A stretch of DNA of 64,000 bases, from positions 38,205,201-38,269,200 of the forward strand of contig OX940861.1 of the NCBI GenBank assembly GCA_954871525.1, given 5' to 3'. Below the pieces are notes generated by a model. The model was not told the DNA's origin and made no database searches. It worked only from the letters and a program-made list of their open reading frames with translations. Of this stretch, positions 45,331-56,897 are shown one piece after another; position 1 is the first letter of the stretch; each line of letters starts with the position of its first letter. Source of the DNA: Parietaria judaica (taxonomy: Eukaryota > Streptophyta > Magnoliopsida > Rosales > Urticaceae). A program made the position numbers and the translations under genes.

Positions 45331-45900
45331 ATTAGCGAGGATTCCCTCGTCGAGGAGAGAGAGCGCTTTCGCCGTATCGAGGAGAGTTTTTCCAGGGGGC
45401 TTCGGGAGAAGGCTGGGCGTCTCGCCCGGATCAGCGAGGTTGTTGGCACTCCAATCGAGGAGGAAGATCACCTAGTCTTCCGAGTCAAGTCTGCTTTGAA
45501 GAGGCTCGCTGAGGAGCTCGAGGTGGCGCAGGCAGAGGCGACTGAGGAGCGCCATGTTTGCACGCGTTTGTTCGAAAATGCCAAAGGCAAACGGGAGCGT
45601 TCCTCGGCAAGATTCGATGCGCTCGACGAGTCCGTCAATGCCCACCGCTTGTTGTCTGCTTATCAGGCCAATATCACCCTGGCCGAGGGACTTCCTGCTA
45701 CAGCGACGCTCGATAACCTCAAGGCTCGGTTGCCGAAGTGGTACGAGCTCCGCGATAAGCATGCTGCCGAGGTCGATGAGCTAAAAAAGAAGGTTGTTGG
45801 TGATCCTGGCTCTCCTCCGCTATCTCCTTGTGATCCCCTGCCCATCGATAATCAGCACGTGTCGGCTTCTGTCATGGAGGAGACCTCTCGCGAATCCTGA
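45331..45900 (+). pseudogene. Coiled-coil C-terminal fragment, probably transposon-derived
   Basis: The frame is open for about 190 codons up to the TGA at 45,898. It reads as a Glu/Arg/Lys-rich helix ('EERERFRRIEESFSRGL', 'ALKRLAEELEVAQAEATEE', 'DKHAAEVDELKKKV') followed by a Pro/Ser tail. No start codon fits before the satellite at 45,310, so the 5' end is missing. GC and codon use differ sharply from the AT-rich flanks. Coiled coils like this follow the 'putative gypsy-type transposon' domain in plant repeat proteins, but that domain is not present here, so the assignment is a guess. Confidence 0.5.
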
Positions 45901-47329
45901 TCGCAAGGTGAGTATGGGTCTGACGTCGAGATCCTTTCTCCTTCGGAGCCAGCGGTATAGGGCGGCCTTCTCTTAGTTTCTTCTATTTGATTTTCGGTTT
46001 TCTTCCTTTGTCGGTTGAACTTTGTAATCATACTTTCCTGTTAATGAATACAAGCTTTCGATCGTGTTCCTCTCTTCGTCGAGCCATCTTTATTCTTCTC
46101 GTTGCGTGCTGTTCTTAAATTCTTCTTCGCAGGCTGAAGGTGATTCTGGTGCTTGTCACTCAGCGAGGCCCTCCTCGGATATGCTAGCACGGTTCCCCGA
46201 TCAAGACCCCGGGCACTTGGCCATCATGTAGGAATTCGTCGAAGATATCATTCTCCAAAGTGCTTTGACCATGATACAGGGCTGTGCCGACGACGTCCTT
46301 CGCCAGGATTTCGCCGACGAAGTCGTTCGGCCCTCAAGTTAATGCGGTCTGGGCGTCGCTGGTGTGTTCATCGAGATCATTTCCTCGTCTATTTAATCTC
46401 TGTAAACATTGTAACATATACTTCGAATATAAAAATGTAAATATACTTGCACTTTGTAAAATGTAAGACATGTTTTGGAATCATGAATATACAAGTCTAC
46501 TTGTACTTTACACAATTGCAAAGTCCCCCCCCCCCCTTTTTTTTAAACAAAAGGGAAATGGGTATCACCTCGTTGCTTGCTTACTCGAAGAATTGCCTTT
46601 CGTCATCGGTGTTTGTCAGAATCTGGTAACGAAAAGTTCTGTGTGAGATGTGTTTTACTATACACTACGGTCGAGCAGTTCAAAGACATCGTGTCTACTG
46701 ATCTCCAGTATAGAAAACATATTTAACAAGGGAAGGTTTAAAGGTAATACCTACTTATCCTATGCAGAATTTATCCTGTTGTACTCTATTACCCAATGAA
46801 TAGACGGTAAATTTCATTTATGTGGGGGATCGTAAGAAAAATATATCTCATTTAAATGAAATTTAAGGGAAGTTAATGAGATGTTAAAGACGTTTAACAC
46901 CATTGAACTCCCATACCTGCAAAACCAAACGGACGAACGTTTTAGAGCTTCGATCTGAAATAAATTTCAAATGGTTTTGACAGTAATGAGAAATAGATTC
47001 GTTAGATTATTGGCGAAGAGTTTTCCAAAACCTGAAAAAATGATCAGAAAAACGAAAATCTTTCTCAGAGATCTTGAGTTCAATCTTTGGTTTTATTCTT
47101 TTTCGTTGGATAAAAGAGACTTACAGATTCAAGTTCGTCGTTGTCTTCAAGGTGTATTGGATTCAACGATTAGCCTCTTTACCCTGGGAAGATAAAGTGG
47201 TTAAAATTGAATTTACGAGAAAAATTCGAATACGCGAATTAGATAAAAACATGTTTCGATTTTAGAACCGTTTATCCGGTTTTATCGCTTTAACCAACTG
47301 TAATATTACATTTTATTATTTTCTATGGA
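45901..47329. other. Region downstream of the coiled-coil fragment, no gene seen
   Basis: GC-moderate sequence to about 46,400 looks like the 3' part of the same repeat (a possible intron with a TTCTTCGCAG acceptor near 46,133). A run of thirteen or so C followed by T (46,526-46,546) and AT-rich DNA follow. No domain was recognised. Confidence 0.4.
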
Positions 47330-47926
47330 CCTGATTCGTTTTCTCTCCCCCCCCCCTCCCTCAGTTCCTGCGAATTTTTCTGGGGAATTTCTTCCCGGGG
47401 TTTTTGCTTTTAGAGTTTAGAGGTTATTCAAGGAGAGCCCACGCTCTCAGCGACTTAGTCCCGGAGTCATACATCGTAGACAACTTGGAGCTATCTTCAC
47501 ACAGAAATCGCAGAAGCAAGCGTGGATTAGAGGCGCAGACGTCTCAGAGATTCAAGAACAGATTCAGAGCCTTCGCGTTTATTGAGGTACACGTTCTTGA
47601 TATTTATTGATTAAGAAGATTATTTATTATTACTCATGACTCGGATTAAAACCAGTAACATGTTAATCGATTAAAATAATTAATTCATCACGATCTTGGG
47701 AAATTAATTGTAAGTTGATTTTGACACTGACGATTTTGACAGGGTTATTCGTATGGGACTCTAACCCAGTAAAAGTTTTTAAAAGGTTCCGCAATATTTT
47801 TTAAACGTCAAATCGTGTGCATAAATGAACGGTTACAGTTTCTTAGAGCCGGCGGTGACCGTTTTAGGTCTAGACCGGCAGACTCAGACTCGGGGAATCG
47901 GTATCCGAGAATATCGACTCCCAACA
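47330..47926 (+). mobile_element. Copia-type LTR fragment (R-U5) ending CCCAACA
   Basis: It is collinear with 6215-6718 (shared blocks 'GGAGCCCACGC', 'TAGTCCCGGAG', 'CACAGAAATCGCAGAAGC', 'GACAGGGTTATT', 'CTCTAACCCAGTAAA'). The left limit is the point where this likeness begins, not a true LTR start. Confidence 0.72.
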
Positions 47927-47927
47927 A

Positions 47928-47942
47928 TTGGTATCAGAATCC
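47928..47942 (+). promoter_or_regulatory. Copia primer-binding site (tRNA-Met type)
   Basis: TTGGTATCAGAATCC, one base after the LTR end. TGGTATCAGA is the usual initiator tRNA-Met PBS of plant Ty1/copia elements. It identifies the long-LTR group of this window as copia-type. Confidence 0.85.
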
Positions 47943-48875
47943 TGATTTACGATGAATAATTATTTTTAATTTTGGGGATAATAATTTTTTATAATAATTT
48001 TGGAATTAATTTTGGTAAAAATATTTTATTTTTGTTTTTTCTGATATTTATAAATTTAAATATGAAAATATAAATATACCCTATCCTTAAAAATCGGGTA
48101 TCGTGATCGGATTTTGACCTAAGTCAAAACCCAATTGCGATTTGGGTTTATGGCAAGCCAATCGGCCATCGGATGGAAATTAATTTTTGATTCATTGTTG
48201 TGCGATTCCCAGGGTTTGGGAATAATCTGAGCCTTGCTCAGATTGCGCCATATGGCGCTGAGCTTGTGGCTAGGTTGGAATAGCCAACCAGAAGCAGCCA
48301 TTCAAGCTACTGGATTATTGGACCCAGCGAATAACCAACCATAGGAAGTCAGCCAAGAGCTGATTTTGGTAGACTTAAAGTCACAAATCAGATATTATAC
48401 TTATGTCCTTCCAATCAAAGCAAGCCAACATGCGTTGACTTTGGTTTGACCTTGAGTCACCGAGGCACATTGGGCAGCTCTCATGAATGCTTAGGCCACT
48501 GTTCATTTCTTGCATGTATACCCTTCATTAAAAGAGACGAGTGGACCCATACGAAAGTATCTTTATTTTATGCGAAAGTAGTTCTCTCGAAGAACACGCT
48601 TCAAAGCAAACTCTTTTTCTTGTCGTTTCTCATTCCTAACTTAGTTGTCGTTTGTCGTTTTTGTCCATTATTGTTGTTTCTTAATTTCTATTCGCAACAA
48701 AAGGACAAACAAGCCACTATATAGAAACTCTATAACAGTAGCCAAACACCATTATCACAATTAGACGAAATGCCCGTAAAAAAGCCGGAAAAAAATCGGT
48801 CTCGAATGAAAATAAAAACAAGGCTTGAAACCCGTAATAATCAAAGCGAAATCTTCACAAAGAACGCCATGTCTT
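47943..48875. other. Copia leader remnant, then intergenic DNA
   Basis: To about 48,440 this is probably the untranslated leader of the copia element; no gag follows. Past that, CACTGTTCAT...ATACCCTTCATTAAA near 48,500 echoes the MULE left end (11,021-11,057). No gene is seen. Confidence 0.4.
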
Positions 48876-49555
48876 CTACGTCTCTACGAAAAAACGGTCG
48901 TCGACTAAGTAGTTGGTGATTGTTTTGTGCTTCAAGTTGTAAACCCCGAGAGTGAAATAGATTGAATTCGTTTCAAAACCCTCCGGGATATCGCATTTCA
49001 ATACGACTGCTGATTCGCATACTCCTAAGAACAACGCCTTATCTCCGAGATCTTCAACTACATCCCACTTCTCTCTGGGCTCCATGCAACTCGTGTACAC
49101 CGTGAATTTCTTGACTTTTCTTGGATTCTTAGACCTCTCGATGGCCTCCACAACAAAGAACTCTCCATTGGACTAAAAAAAAAAGGAGCCACAGTTGCGC
49201 AAATTTATCAGTGGGGATGAAACTCTTGATCTTGGTGGGTCGAATGGAGCTGCACCGATCGAACTCCCAAACGTTGACTTCACCGGATCTCTACAATGCA
49301 TAAAGTCGCCTTTCTCGAGCCACAATGTCCTTGTAGTTCAAACATCTTTCCACGTAATTCCACTGCCCACCCCGACAGTTTGCTGTTGAAAACTTAAGAT
49401 CTCTTTAACTGGACGTTCGGGATTCTTGTGGAGGAGGCAACCGAGGGAGGGAATGGGATAACATATCTGCGAAAACAGGTCGACCAAGACCATCTTGGTC
49501 AGATTCTGACAGCCATGAAGCACCAAAGCGCCTTTTGATGCCCCGGAGTATTTAC
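48876..49555 (-). pseudogene. DUF295 (KIB-type) beta-propeller gene, frameshifted
   Basis: On the minus strand, changing frames keep the order of the plant DUF295/KIB family: 'SQICYPIPSLGCL', then in another frame 'YVERCLNYKDIVAR' and 'VNVWEFDR', 'KIKSFIPTDKFAQLW', and finally an open 91-codon end ('NGEFFVVEAIERSK', 'WDVVEDLGDKALFLGV', 'EGFETNSIYFT'). Stops and frameshifts occur at about 49,338 and 49,200 and at an A-run near 49,180. The family's F-box at the N-terminus is not seen. These proteins are usually substrate adaptors of SCF ubiquitin ligases. The copy is not functional as read. Confidence 0.78.
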
Positions 49556-49870
49556 TGCGACCAATACAATATTATAGGAACTATTGTATTACTGTATTGC
49601 AGGAGCTATACGATATAGCAAAACTTATACAACGCATTAATAGACTACTCTAAAAGAGGCCTTGGGCGACCGCCCAACTCGCCCATAGGTTGGCCCGACC
49701 CTGGGAAGACGATCGCTCTGTTGAGAATAAGCTACGAAACCCTAACATGGCGGAGAGTGAGAGTGAGAAGGCGAAATATGAGAGGAATCACAAAAAAGAA
49801 ACTTTGTACGGTTTCACGAGTCTGCGAATAATGCGAGCAGAAAAATTATTAGAGAAATTGGCACTCATGT
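49556..49870. other. Spacer before the satellite, one doubtful ORF
   Basis: A 60-codon plus frame (49,690-49,872, or from the ATG at 49,747) is Glu/Lys-rich with no known domain. It runs to the first satellite unit and is probably chance. Confidence 0.4.
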
Positions 49871-51150
49871 GAAGGTCCAACAACTCAAATTTCATCAAGA
49901 ACGCATCGTATTTCTTCTCGTAAGAAAACCAAATTTTAACACTTTTCGGTAAAGATTTTAACCCGTTAAAAGCTTGATATAGAAACTACGAGATAGTGCT
50001 TCGCTATTGAGGGATTAAAATAAGTAAATATGGTACAATTATACATTATTAAGCATTTTGAAGTTCATTTTTTGTTTAAAATATCGTTTAATTAGGGTTC
50101 TTTCGCGTAAAATGGAAAAAAGATTCAGTTGTTTTTGGAGCACGCATTAATTCATGAAACTGGGTTATAAGAGAACTCCAAAAACTTATAATGCCAAAAC
50201 TAACCCAATTTATAATAATACCACCCTAACGAAGGTCTAGCAACTCAAATTTCATCAAGAACGCATCGTATTTCCTTTCGTATGAAAACCAATTTTTAAC
50301 ACTTTTCGGTAAAGATTTTAACCCATTAACGGCTTTATATAGAAACTACGAGATAGTTCTTCGCTATTTAGGAATTAAAATAAGTAAATATGGTACAATT
50401 ATACATTATTAAGCATTTTGAAGTTCATTTTTTGTTTAAAATATTGTTTAATTAGGGTTCTTTCGCGTAAAATGTGAAAAAGACTAAGTTTTTTTTTTGA
50501 CCCCGCATTAATTAATGAAACTAGGTTATAAGAGAGCTCCAAAAAAAATTAATGCCAAAACTAACCCAATTTATAATAATACCACCCTAATGAATGTCTA
50601 GCAACTCAAATTTCATCAAGAACGCATCGTATTTGCTCTCGTAAGAAAACCAATTTTTAACACTTTTCGATAAAGATTTTAACCCATTAACCGCTTGATA
50701 TAGAAACTACGAGGTAGTGCTTCGCTATTTAGGGATTAAAATAAGTAAATGTGATACAATTACACATTATTAAGCATTTTGAATTTCATTTTTTGTTTAA
50801 AATATCGCTTAATTAGGGTTCTTTTGCGTAAAATGGGAAAAAGACTCAGTTTTTTTTTAGCACGCATTAATTGTTGAAAGTGGGTTTTAAGAGAACTCCA
50901 AAAACTTTTAATGCAAAAACTAACCCAATTTATAATTATACCTCCATAACGAAGGTTTAGCAACTCAAATTTCATCAAGCACGCATCGTATTTCCTTTTG
51001 TAAGAAAACCAATTTTTAACACTTTTCGGTAAAGACTTTAACCCATTAACGGCTTGATATAGAAACTACGAGATAGTGCTTCGGTATTTACGGAATAAAA
51101 GTAGTAAATGTGATTCAATTACACATTACGAAGCATTTAATTCACATAGG
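49871..51150. repeat. Satellite A, about 360-bp unit, 3.5 copies
   Basis: Units begin GAAGGTCTAGCAACTCAAAT at 49,871, 50,231, about 50,592 and 50,951. Each holds ATCAAGAACGCATCGTATTT, AGAAACTACGAGATAGT and TTAGGGTTCTTTCGCGTAAA. There is no coding potential; a 72-aa frame within is a repeat artefact. Confidence 0.93.
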
Positions 51151-51317
51151 AATATAGTGAGTTAGATAGGAAAGATGACTCGAATTGAATATCGGAAGAG
51201 TTCTTTTTTATGCATTAGGGGTCTTGGTTAACAACTTGTAGAAATTTAATTATCAAAGGAATGATATGAAGAATCGGGTGAAGTGTTGAGGAATGATTGC
51301 GATCCTAGAGAAAATTG

Positions 51318-51530
51318 AGTCTTTTTCCTCTTTTAGGGTAAAGAACCCTAATAATAAGATACTTTTAACCAAGATTAAACTTTCTACACCCTAATAACAA
51401 GATACTTTTAACCAAGATTAAAATTTCTACAAAGATTAGGGTGTAGAAAGTTTAATCTTTGTTAAGAATATCTTATTATTAGGGTTCTTTACCCTAAAAG
51501 AGGAAAAAGACTCAGTTTTTTTGTCGAGCA
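51318..51530. repeat. Inverted junction between the two satellite blocks
   Basis: The arm 51,318-51,425 is the reverse complement of 51,432-51,525 (TAGGGTAAAGAACCCTAATA against TATTAGGGTTCTTTACCCTA). The left arm contains an extra 44-bp tandem copy (GATACTTTTAACCAAGATTA twice). It marks a switch of orientation at the start of satellite B. Confidence 0.88.
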
Positions 51531-53550
51531 CGTTGCGACAAGCTTTAAGGATTAATCTTATAACTTTTCAAGAAAAAACTAACCTTATTTTGAATCATAC
51601 CACCAAATTGAAGGTCTAGAAATTTAAATTAGCATCAAGAACGCATCGTATTTTGGCACATATAGAAACTAAGTTTTATAACGTTTCGGTAGCGTTTTTA
51701 ACGCTTTCACAAAAGCTTATTAAAACTAGAAGATATTTCTTCACCGTTTACCTATTAAAACAACTAAACTTGATACAAATAAAAATTATTAGGGTGTATA
51801 AAGTTTAATCTTTGTTAAAAATATCTTGTTATTAGCGTTCTTTACCCTAAAAGAGGAAAAAGACTCGGTTTTTTTTTGTCGAGAACGTTGCGACAAGCTT
51901 TATGGATTAATCTAATAACTTTTCAAGAAAAAAACTAACCTTATTTTATATAGTACCACCCAAATGATGGTCTATAAATTCAAATTAGCATCAAGAAAGC
52001 GTCGTATTTTGGCACGTATAGAAACTAAGTTTTATAACGTTTCGGTTGCGTTTTTAACGCTTTCACAAAAGCTTATTAAAACTAGAAGATATTTCTTCAC
52101 CGTTTACCAATTAAAACAACTAAACATTATTAGGGTGTAGAAAGTTTATTTTTTGTTAAAAATATCTTGTTATTAGGTTTCTTTACCATAAAAGAGTAAA
52201 AAGACTCAGTTTTTTTGTCGAGCACGTTGCGACAAGCTTTAAGGATTAATCTAATAAATTTTCATGAAAAAACTAACCTTATTTTGAATAGTACCACCCA
52301 AATTAAGGTCTAGAAATTCAAATTAGCATCAAGAACGCATCGTATTTTGGCACGTATAGAAACTATGTTTTATAACGTTTTGGTTGCGTTTTTATCGCTT
52401 TCACAAAAGCTTATTAAAACTAGAAGATATTTCTTCACCGTTTACGTATTAAAACAACTAAACTTGATACAAATAAACATTATTAGGGTGTAGAAAGTTT
52501 AATCTTTGTTAAAAATATCTTGTTATTAGCGTTCTTTACCCTAAAAGAAGAAAAAGACTTAGTTTTTTTGTCGAGCACGTTGCGACAAACTTTATGGATT
52601 AATCTAATAACTTTTCAATTAAAAACTAACCTTATTTTAAATAGTACCACCCAAATGATGGTCTAGAAATTCAAATTAGCATCAAGACCGCGTCGTATTT
52701 TGGCACGTATAGAAACTAAGTTTTATAACGTTTCGGTAGCGTTTTTAACGCTTTCACGCTTATTAAAACTAGAAGATATTTATTCACCGTTAACCTATTA
52801 AAACAACTAAACTTGATACAAATAAACATTATTAGGGTGTATTAAGTTTAATCTTTGTTAAAAATATGTTGTTATTAGCGTTCTTTACCCTAAAAGAGGA
52901 AAAATACTCAGTTTTTTTGTCGAGCACGTTGCGACAAGCTTTATGGATTAATCTAATAACTCTTCAAGAAAAAACTAACCTTATTTTAAATAGTACCACC
53001 CAAATTATGGTCTAGAAATTCAAATTAGCATCAAGAACGCGTCGTATTTTGTCACATATAGAAACTAAGTTTTATAACGTTTCGGTTCCGTTTTTAACGC
53101 TTTTACAAAAGCTTATTAAAATTATAAGATATTTCTTTACCTTTTACCTATTAAAACAACTAAACATGATACAAATAAACATTATTAGGGTGTAGAAAGT
53201 TTAATCTTTGTTAAAAATATCTTATTATTAGGATTCTTTACTCTAAAAGAGGAAAAAGACTCAGTTTTTTTGTCGAGCACATTGCGACAAGCTTTAAGGA
53301 TTAATCTAATAAATTTTCAAGAAAAAACTAACCTTATTTTGAATAGTACCACCCAAATTAAGGTCTAGAAATTCAAATTAGCATCAAGAACGCATCGTAT
53401 TTTGGCACGTATAGAAACTATGTTTTATAACGTTTTGGTTGCGTTTTTATCGCTTTCACAAAAGCTTATTAAAACTAGAAGATATTTCTTCACCGTTTAC
53501 GTATTAAAACAACTAAACTTGTTATACAAAAAAAACATTATTAGGGTACC
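51480..53550. repeat. Satellite B, about 350-bp unit, 6 copies
   Basis: The marker GGTCTAGAAATTCAAATTAG (or near form) recurs at about 51,612, 51,968, 52,306, 52,659, 53,009 and 53,361. The units share ATCAAGAACGCATCGTATTT and the unit order with satellite A but differ elsewhere, so A and B are sister satellites. The last copy ends at about 53,545. Confidence 0.93.
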
Positions 53551-53754
53551 CTAGCTAAACTTCCTAAAATAAACTTAATCAAATCTTTACAATTTACACG
53601 TTTTCCTAACAGAATGGGAAACCAAATCATATCAAATCAGGAAGCCAAATCGAATCTTCAAACTTGCTCCTCAAGTTTGGCACCTTCCTAGAATAGCTCT
53701 TCTTGACTTCTGGCGTTTCCCATTTCTGCTCGAGAGAATCCTGCTAAGGTCCTC

Positions 53755-53830
53755 TTTAGCCGCGGCGAACTGGATGTTGCCGCGGCTAAATTGTGTTTGC
53801 CGTGGCGAATATATGTTGGCCGCGGCAAAA
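53755..53830. repeat. GCCGCGGC palindrome cluster 1
   Basis: Four copies of GCCGCGGC (one as GCCGTGGC) lie just before the CACTA transposase fragment. Confidence 0.85.
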
Positions 53831-53906
53831 CTGTGCGAAAAACAACCTGTAGCCTCTGTAATTTCTGTCAACCGAAAAGAATGGGAACGCGCATATTTCA
53901 ACTGGT

Positions 53907-54657
53907 GTGGAGCCCTTTATTGATGTGCATATGAATGAGTTGAGGCGTATTTATCCGAAAAAGTCAAAAAATGTAAAATGGCTACAAGAAGAGCACAACC
54001 GTACGTTTCCAAAGTGGTTCGATGAACATTTATATCCAAGGAGAAATTATTATGATGAGACAATATTGAAGATCTCCGGTGGTCGTTCACAAGTAGTTAC
54101 CCGATTCACATCGTGGTACGTTAACGGGTACACGTTTTACACAAGGGGAAGAGACAAAAAAACACCCCGTACAAAACAGCGGTGTTACGTTATTTGCGGA
54201 AGGAATGCATGTTGCGTCGGCCAAGGATTAGAATCCAGTACAAGCTATTATGAGCTACTACGGATATGTAGAAGATATTTGGGAGCTTGATTATTGTGGT
54301 TTGCGAGTTGGATTGTTTAAGTGCAAATGGGCCGACAACAACTACGTAAAAGTTGACGATGACGGAATTACAGTTGTTGACTTTAGACGAGTTGGTTACG
54401 CCAATGATTCATTTATAATGGCATCCCAAGCAACTCAAGTGTTTTATGTCTCCGACCCGATTGATCCAGAATTATCTCTTGTCGTGCATGTGAAGGCAAA
54501 AAACGTAGAAGAATATTCCAACGAAGAAGCCGTAGACATAACCACCATCGCACCATTCTCGAAGAAGCTACTGAGCATTGAAGAGGTCGAGAACTTTGAT
54601 GATGATGATGTTTCTAAGTTGCGACGTCTAGACATCCCGTCAACAGAAATTGAATGA
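53907..54657 (+). pseudogene. CACTA (En/Spm) TNP2-type transposase, C-terminal fragment
   Basis: Two frames in series. The first has 'HMNELRRIYPKKSK' and 'WLQEEHNRTFPKWF' leading to 'VNGYTFYTRGRDKKT', the linker and the start of DUF4216. After a +1 shift near 54,245 it continues 'YYGYVEDIWELDYCGL', 'LFKCKWADN' and 'DSFIMASQATQVFYVSDP', the DUF4216 core of plant TNP2 transposases. The catalytic TNP2 domain upstream is missing. TNP2 binds or cuts the ends of CACTA elements. This is a relic, flanked by GCCGCGGC clusters that look like CACTA subterminal repeats. Confidence 0.8.
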
Positions 54658-54873
54658 AATATTCATTATCAATATTAATAATTTTATATTTCACTCTACT
54701 TGTTTAATAATGTAGTTTTATGACTTTATTTATGGTTAAACATTTACTATTATTTCATAATATAAGTTACTAATGTGATTTAAGTTAAATTGTCAAAAGC
54801 AAGTACTTACAGTTGATATTTTATAATTTTATCAATGTGTAAAAGATTGAAAACAAAACAATTTTTTCCACAT

Positions 54874-54975
54874 GCCGCGGCACTTGAAAAGTTGCCGCGG
54901 CTAACATTCCAACGACACTAAAAAGTATCCTCGGATCAAATATTAGCCGCAGCTAATTCATATATGCCGCGGCAG
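54874..54975. repeat. GCCGCGGC palindrome cluster 2
   Basis: Four copies (one as GCCGCAGC) lie 3' of the transposase fragment. About 65 bp on, TAGTG at 55,037-55,041 could be a CACTA terminus, but no partner was found. Confidence 0.75.
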
Positions 54976-55257
54976 ACTTATAAATCTCTCTGAAAAATTG
55001 TTTTTAGAATTGCGGCAAAAGTACATATTTTCAATATAGTGGTGAATTTGAGATATATTTTTACATTTTTTGATGTATTTTATTATTGTAACATTATATA
55101 TAATTAGTAAACACTAAGTTTGACATAATTAGTTTTGTAATTTGACGTTTTCCCGAATTATGACCTTATTGCGGCAAAAGTACATAATTTTTGAAAATTT
55201 GTTAAATTGGGTTTTTTTTTTTGTCCGATTTTTTATTGTAACTTAATGAAAAAGTTT

Positions 55258-55640
55258 AGAACCCTAGCTAACCCTAACCCTAAGCCCTAACTATAACCCT
55301 AAGCCCTAAACCCTAAACCCTTTTTTGGCAAAAATTTCCTTCGGAAATAATTTCATTATGTACTCTTGAATTAATTTTTGTTTAAATAAAATTGGTTCCT
55401 AAACCCTAAACCCTAAATTAGTTAAACCCTAACCCTAACCCTAACCCTAAGCCATAAACCCTAAAACCCTTTTTTGCATAGTTTTACTTGGGAAATAATT
55501 ACATTACGTACTCTTGAATTAATTTTTGTTTAAATAAAATTGGTTGTTTTAAGAATTTAATAAATTGGTTAAACCCTAACTCTAACTCTAACCCTAAGCC
55601 CTAAGCCCTAAACCCTAAGCAAGCCTAACCCTTTGTTGGC
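55258..55640. repeat. Three blocks of telomere-like CCCTAAA/CCCTAA repeats
   Basis: Blocks at about 55,258-55,322, 55,398-55,470 and 55,562-55,636 contain AACCCTAA, AGCCCTAA and AAACCCTAA units. Each is followed by the same spacer (TTTTTTGGCAAAA..TT..TT, GGAAATAAT, ACTCTTGAATTAATTTTTG), giving a roughly 150-bp tandem of telomeric tract plus spacer. They are degenerate and interstitial. Confidence 0.88.
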
Positions 55641-55794
55641 AAAATTTTACTTGGGAAATCAATGCATTCGTGGTGTTCATTTACTAATTATAAATTATAT
55701 AATATAATTTAAGAGTAATAATATAAACCAAGAGTAAAATAAGAGGTTTTTTTTTTTTAAAGTGAAAAATGGAAAATAAAAAAATAATCTTAAT

Positions 55795-56190
55795 TAGCCG
55801 CGGCATTGTTATTTTAGCCGCGGCAAAATTTTCATCAAATTTAACAGAGGCTACGGGTATGTTTCTTCCAGCAAAATTATATGCCGCGGCAAGTGTGATG
55901 TACGACGACACAAATAAGTGTCGTTGGTTATAGTAGCCGCGGCACACAATATTGTGCCGCGGCGAATCCTGCATCCAATTTTACAGAGGCTACGGGTTTA
56001 TTTGTATCAGGATTAGCCGCGGCGAAATATGTTATGCCGCGGCATGTATTCTATACGACGACACTTATTTGTGTCGTCGGTTACATTAGCCGCGGCACAC
56101 AATAATGTGCCGCGGCTACTCCTGCATTAAATATTTTCTGTTGGCTACGGGTTTATTTTCACCGCGGCATGTTTAAGTTCGCCGCGGCGA
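55795..56190. repeat. GCCGCGGC palindrome cluster 3 with GTGTCGTCG motifs
   Basis: Eleven GCCGCGGC-type sites occur in 400 bp in alternating contexts. They come with paired CGACGACAC / GTGTCGTCG and three GGCTACGGGT repeats in a unit of about 155 bp (for example GCGGCACACAATA.TGTGCCGCGGC). This looks like the subterminal region of a CACTA element whose gene follows at 56.4-57.2 kb. Confidence 0.88.
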
Positions 56191-56897
56191 GTGTCGGGAA
56201 TTTTGACGACACATCCAATTTTGTGTCGTCGAACCCCCAAATTTTCGATTTTTTTCCGCGTTTTTTCAGTTTCCCTCCCTTTTTTTTCTATCTTTTCAGC
56301 TTTTTTCACTCTCTTTCTCTCATTCTCCCTTCTCTCTTTTCTCTCTTTCTCTCATTCTCCCTTCTCTCCTTTTCTCTTTTTCACCTTGTCGCCGTCGCCG
56401 TGGAAGAGAACGCCGGCCATCAATAAGTCTACTCGCATTGATATTACATTGAACAAGGTTAGAATCTGAGGCCTAAATTGATATTACATTTTTAATGCAT
56501 TTTTGTGTTAAAATAATATTGTTTATAGTTTATGTGATGATATTTTGATGATTTAGTGAATATCTCTTAATGGGTTCATGAATTTGTTTATGGTTGTTAT
56601 TTTTTGTTGATTTGTGTTTTGGTTGTTGGTGGGTTTATATTTTTCGAAATTTATTGATATATTTTTGTGGGTTCATGAACTTGTAGATGAATTTCCGAGT
56701 TGAATCACCCGAACGTGATATGTTGGATCGAGAAGAATCACACGAACGTGAAATCAAACCCGATTAGTTTATTTTTATTTGCATCCAAAATTGTTGTATT
56801 GCACTAGTTTCTAAGATTGAGTTAATTATTTTATGGAGGTATAGACGAGAATGAATCAAAACCGAGAAGAAAACTCGAAGATCAAGGATAAAGAAAA

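Noticed and set aside
49871..53550. CRISPR-like reading of the regular repeats
   Set aside because: Units of about 350-360 bp with no unique spacers in a plant genome are satellites, not CRISPR.
55037..55041. TAGTG as the 3' terminus of a CACTA element
   Set aside because: Five bases alone are not evidence, and I found no matching CACTA end or 3-bp duplication.
56169..56469. Phe/Ser/Leu-rich frames (85-92 codons)
   Set aside because: They read the pyrimidine-rich leader of the CACTA relic; no transmembrane or signal logic.
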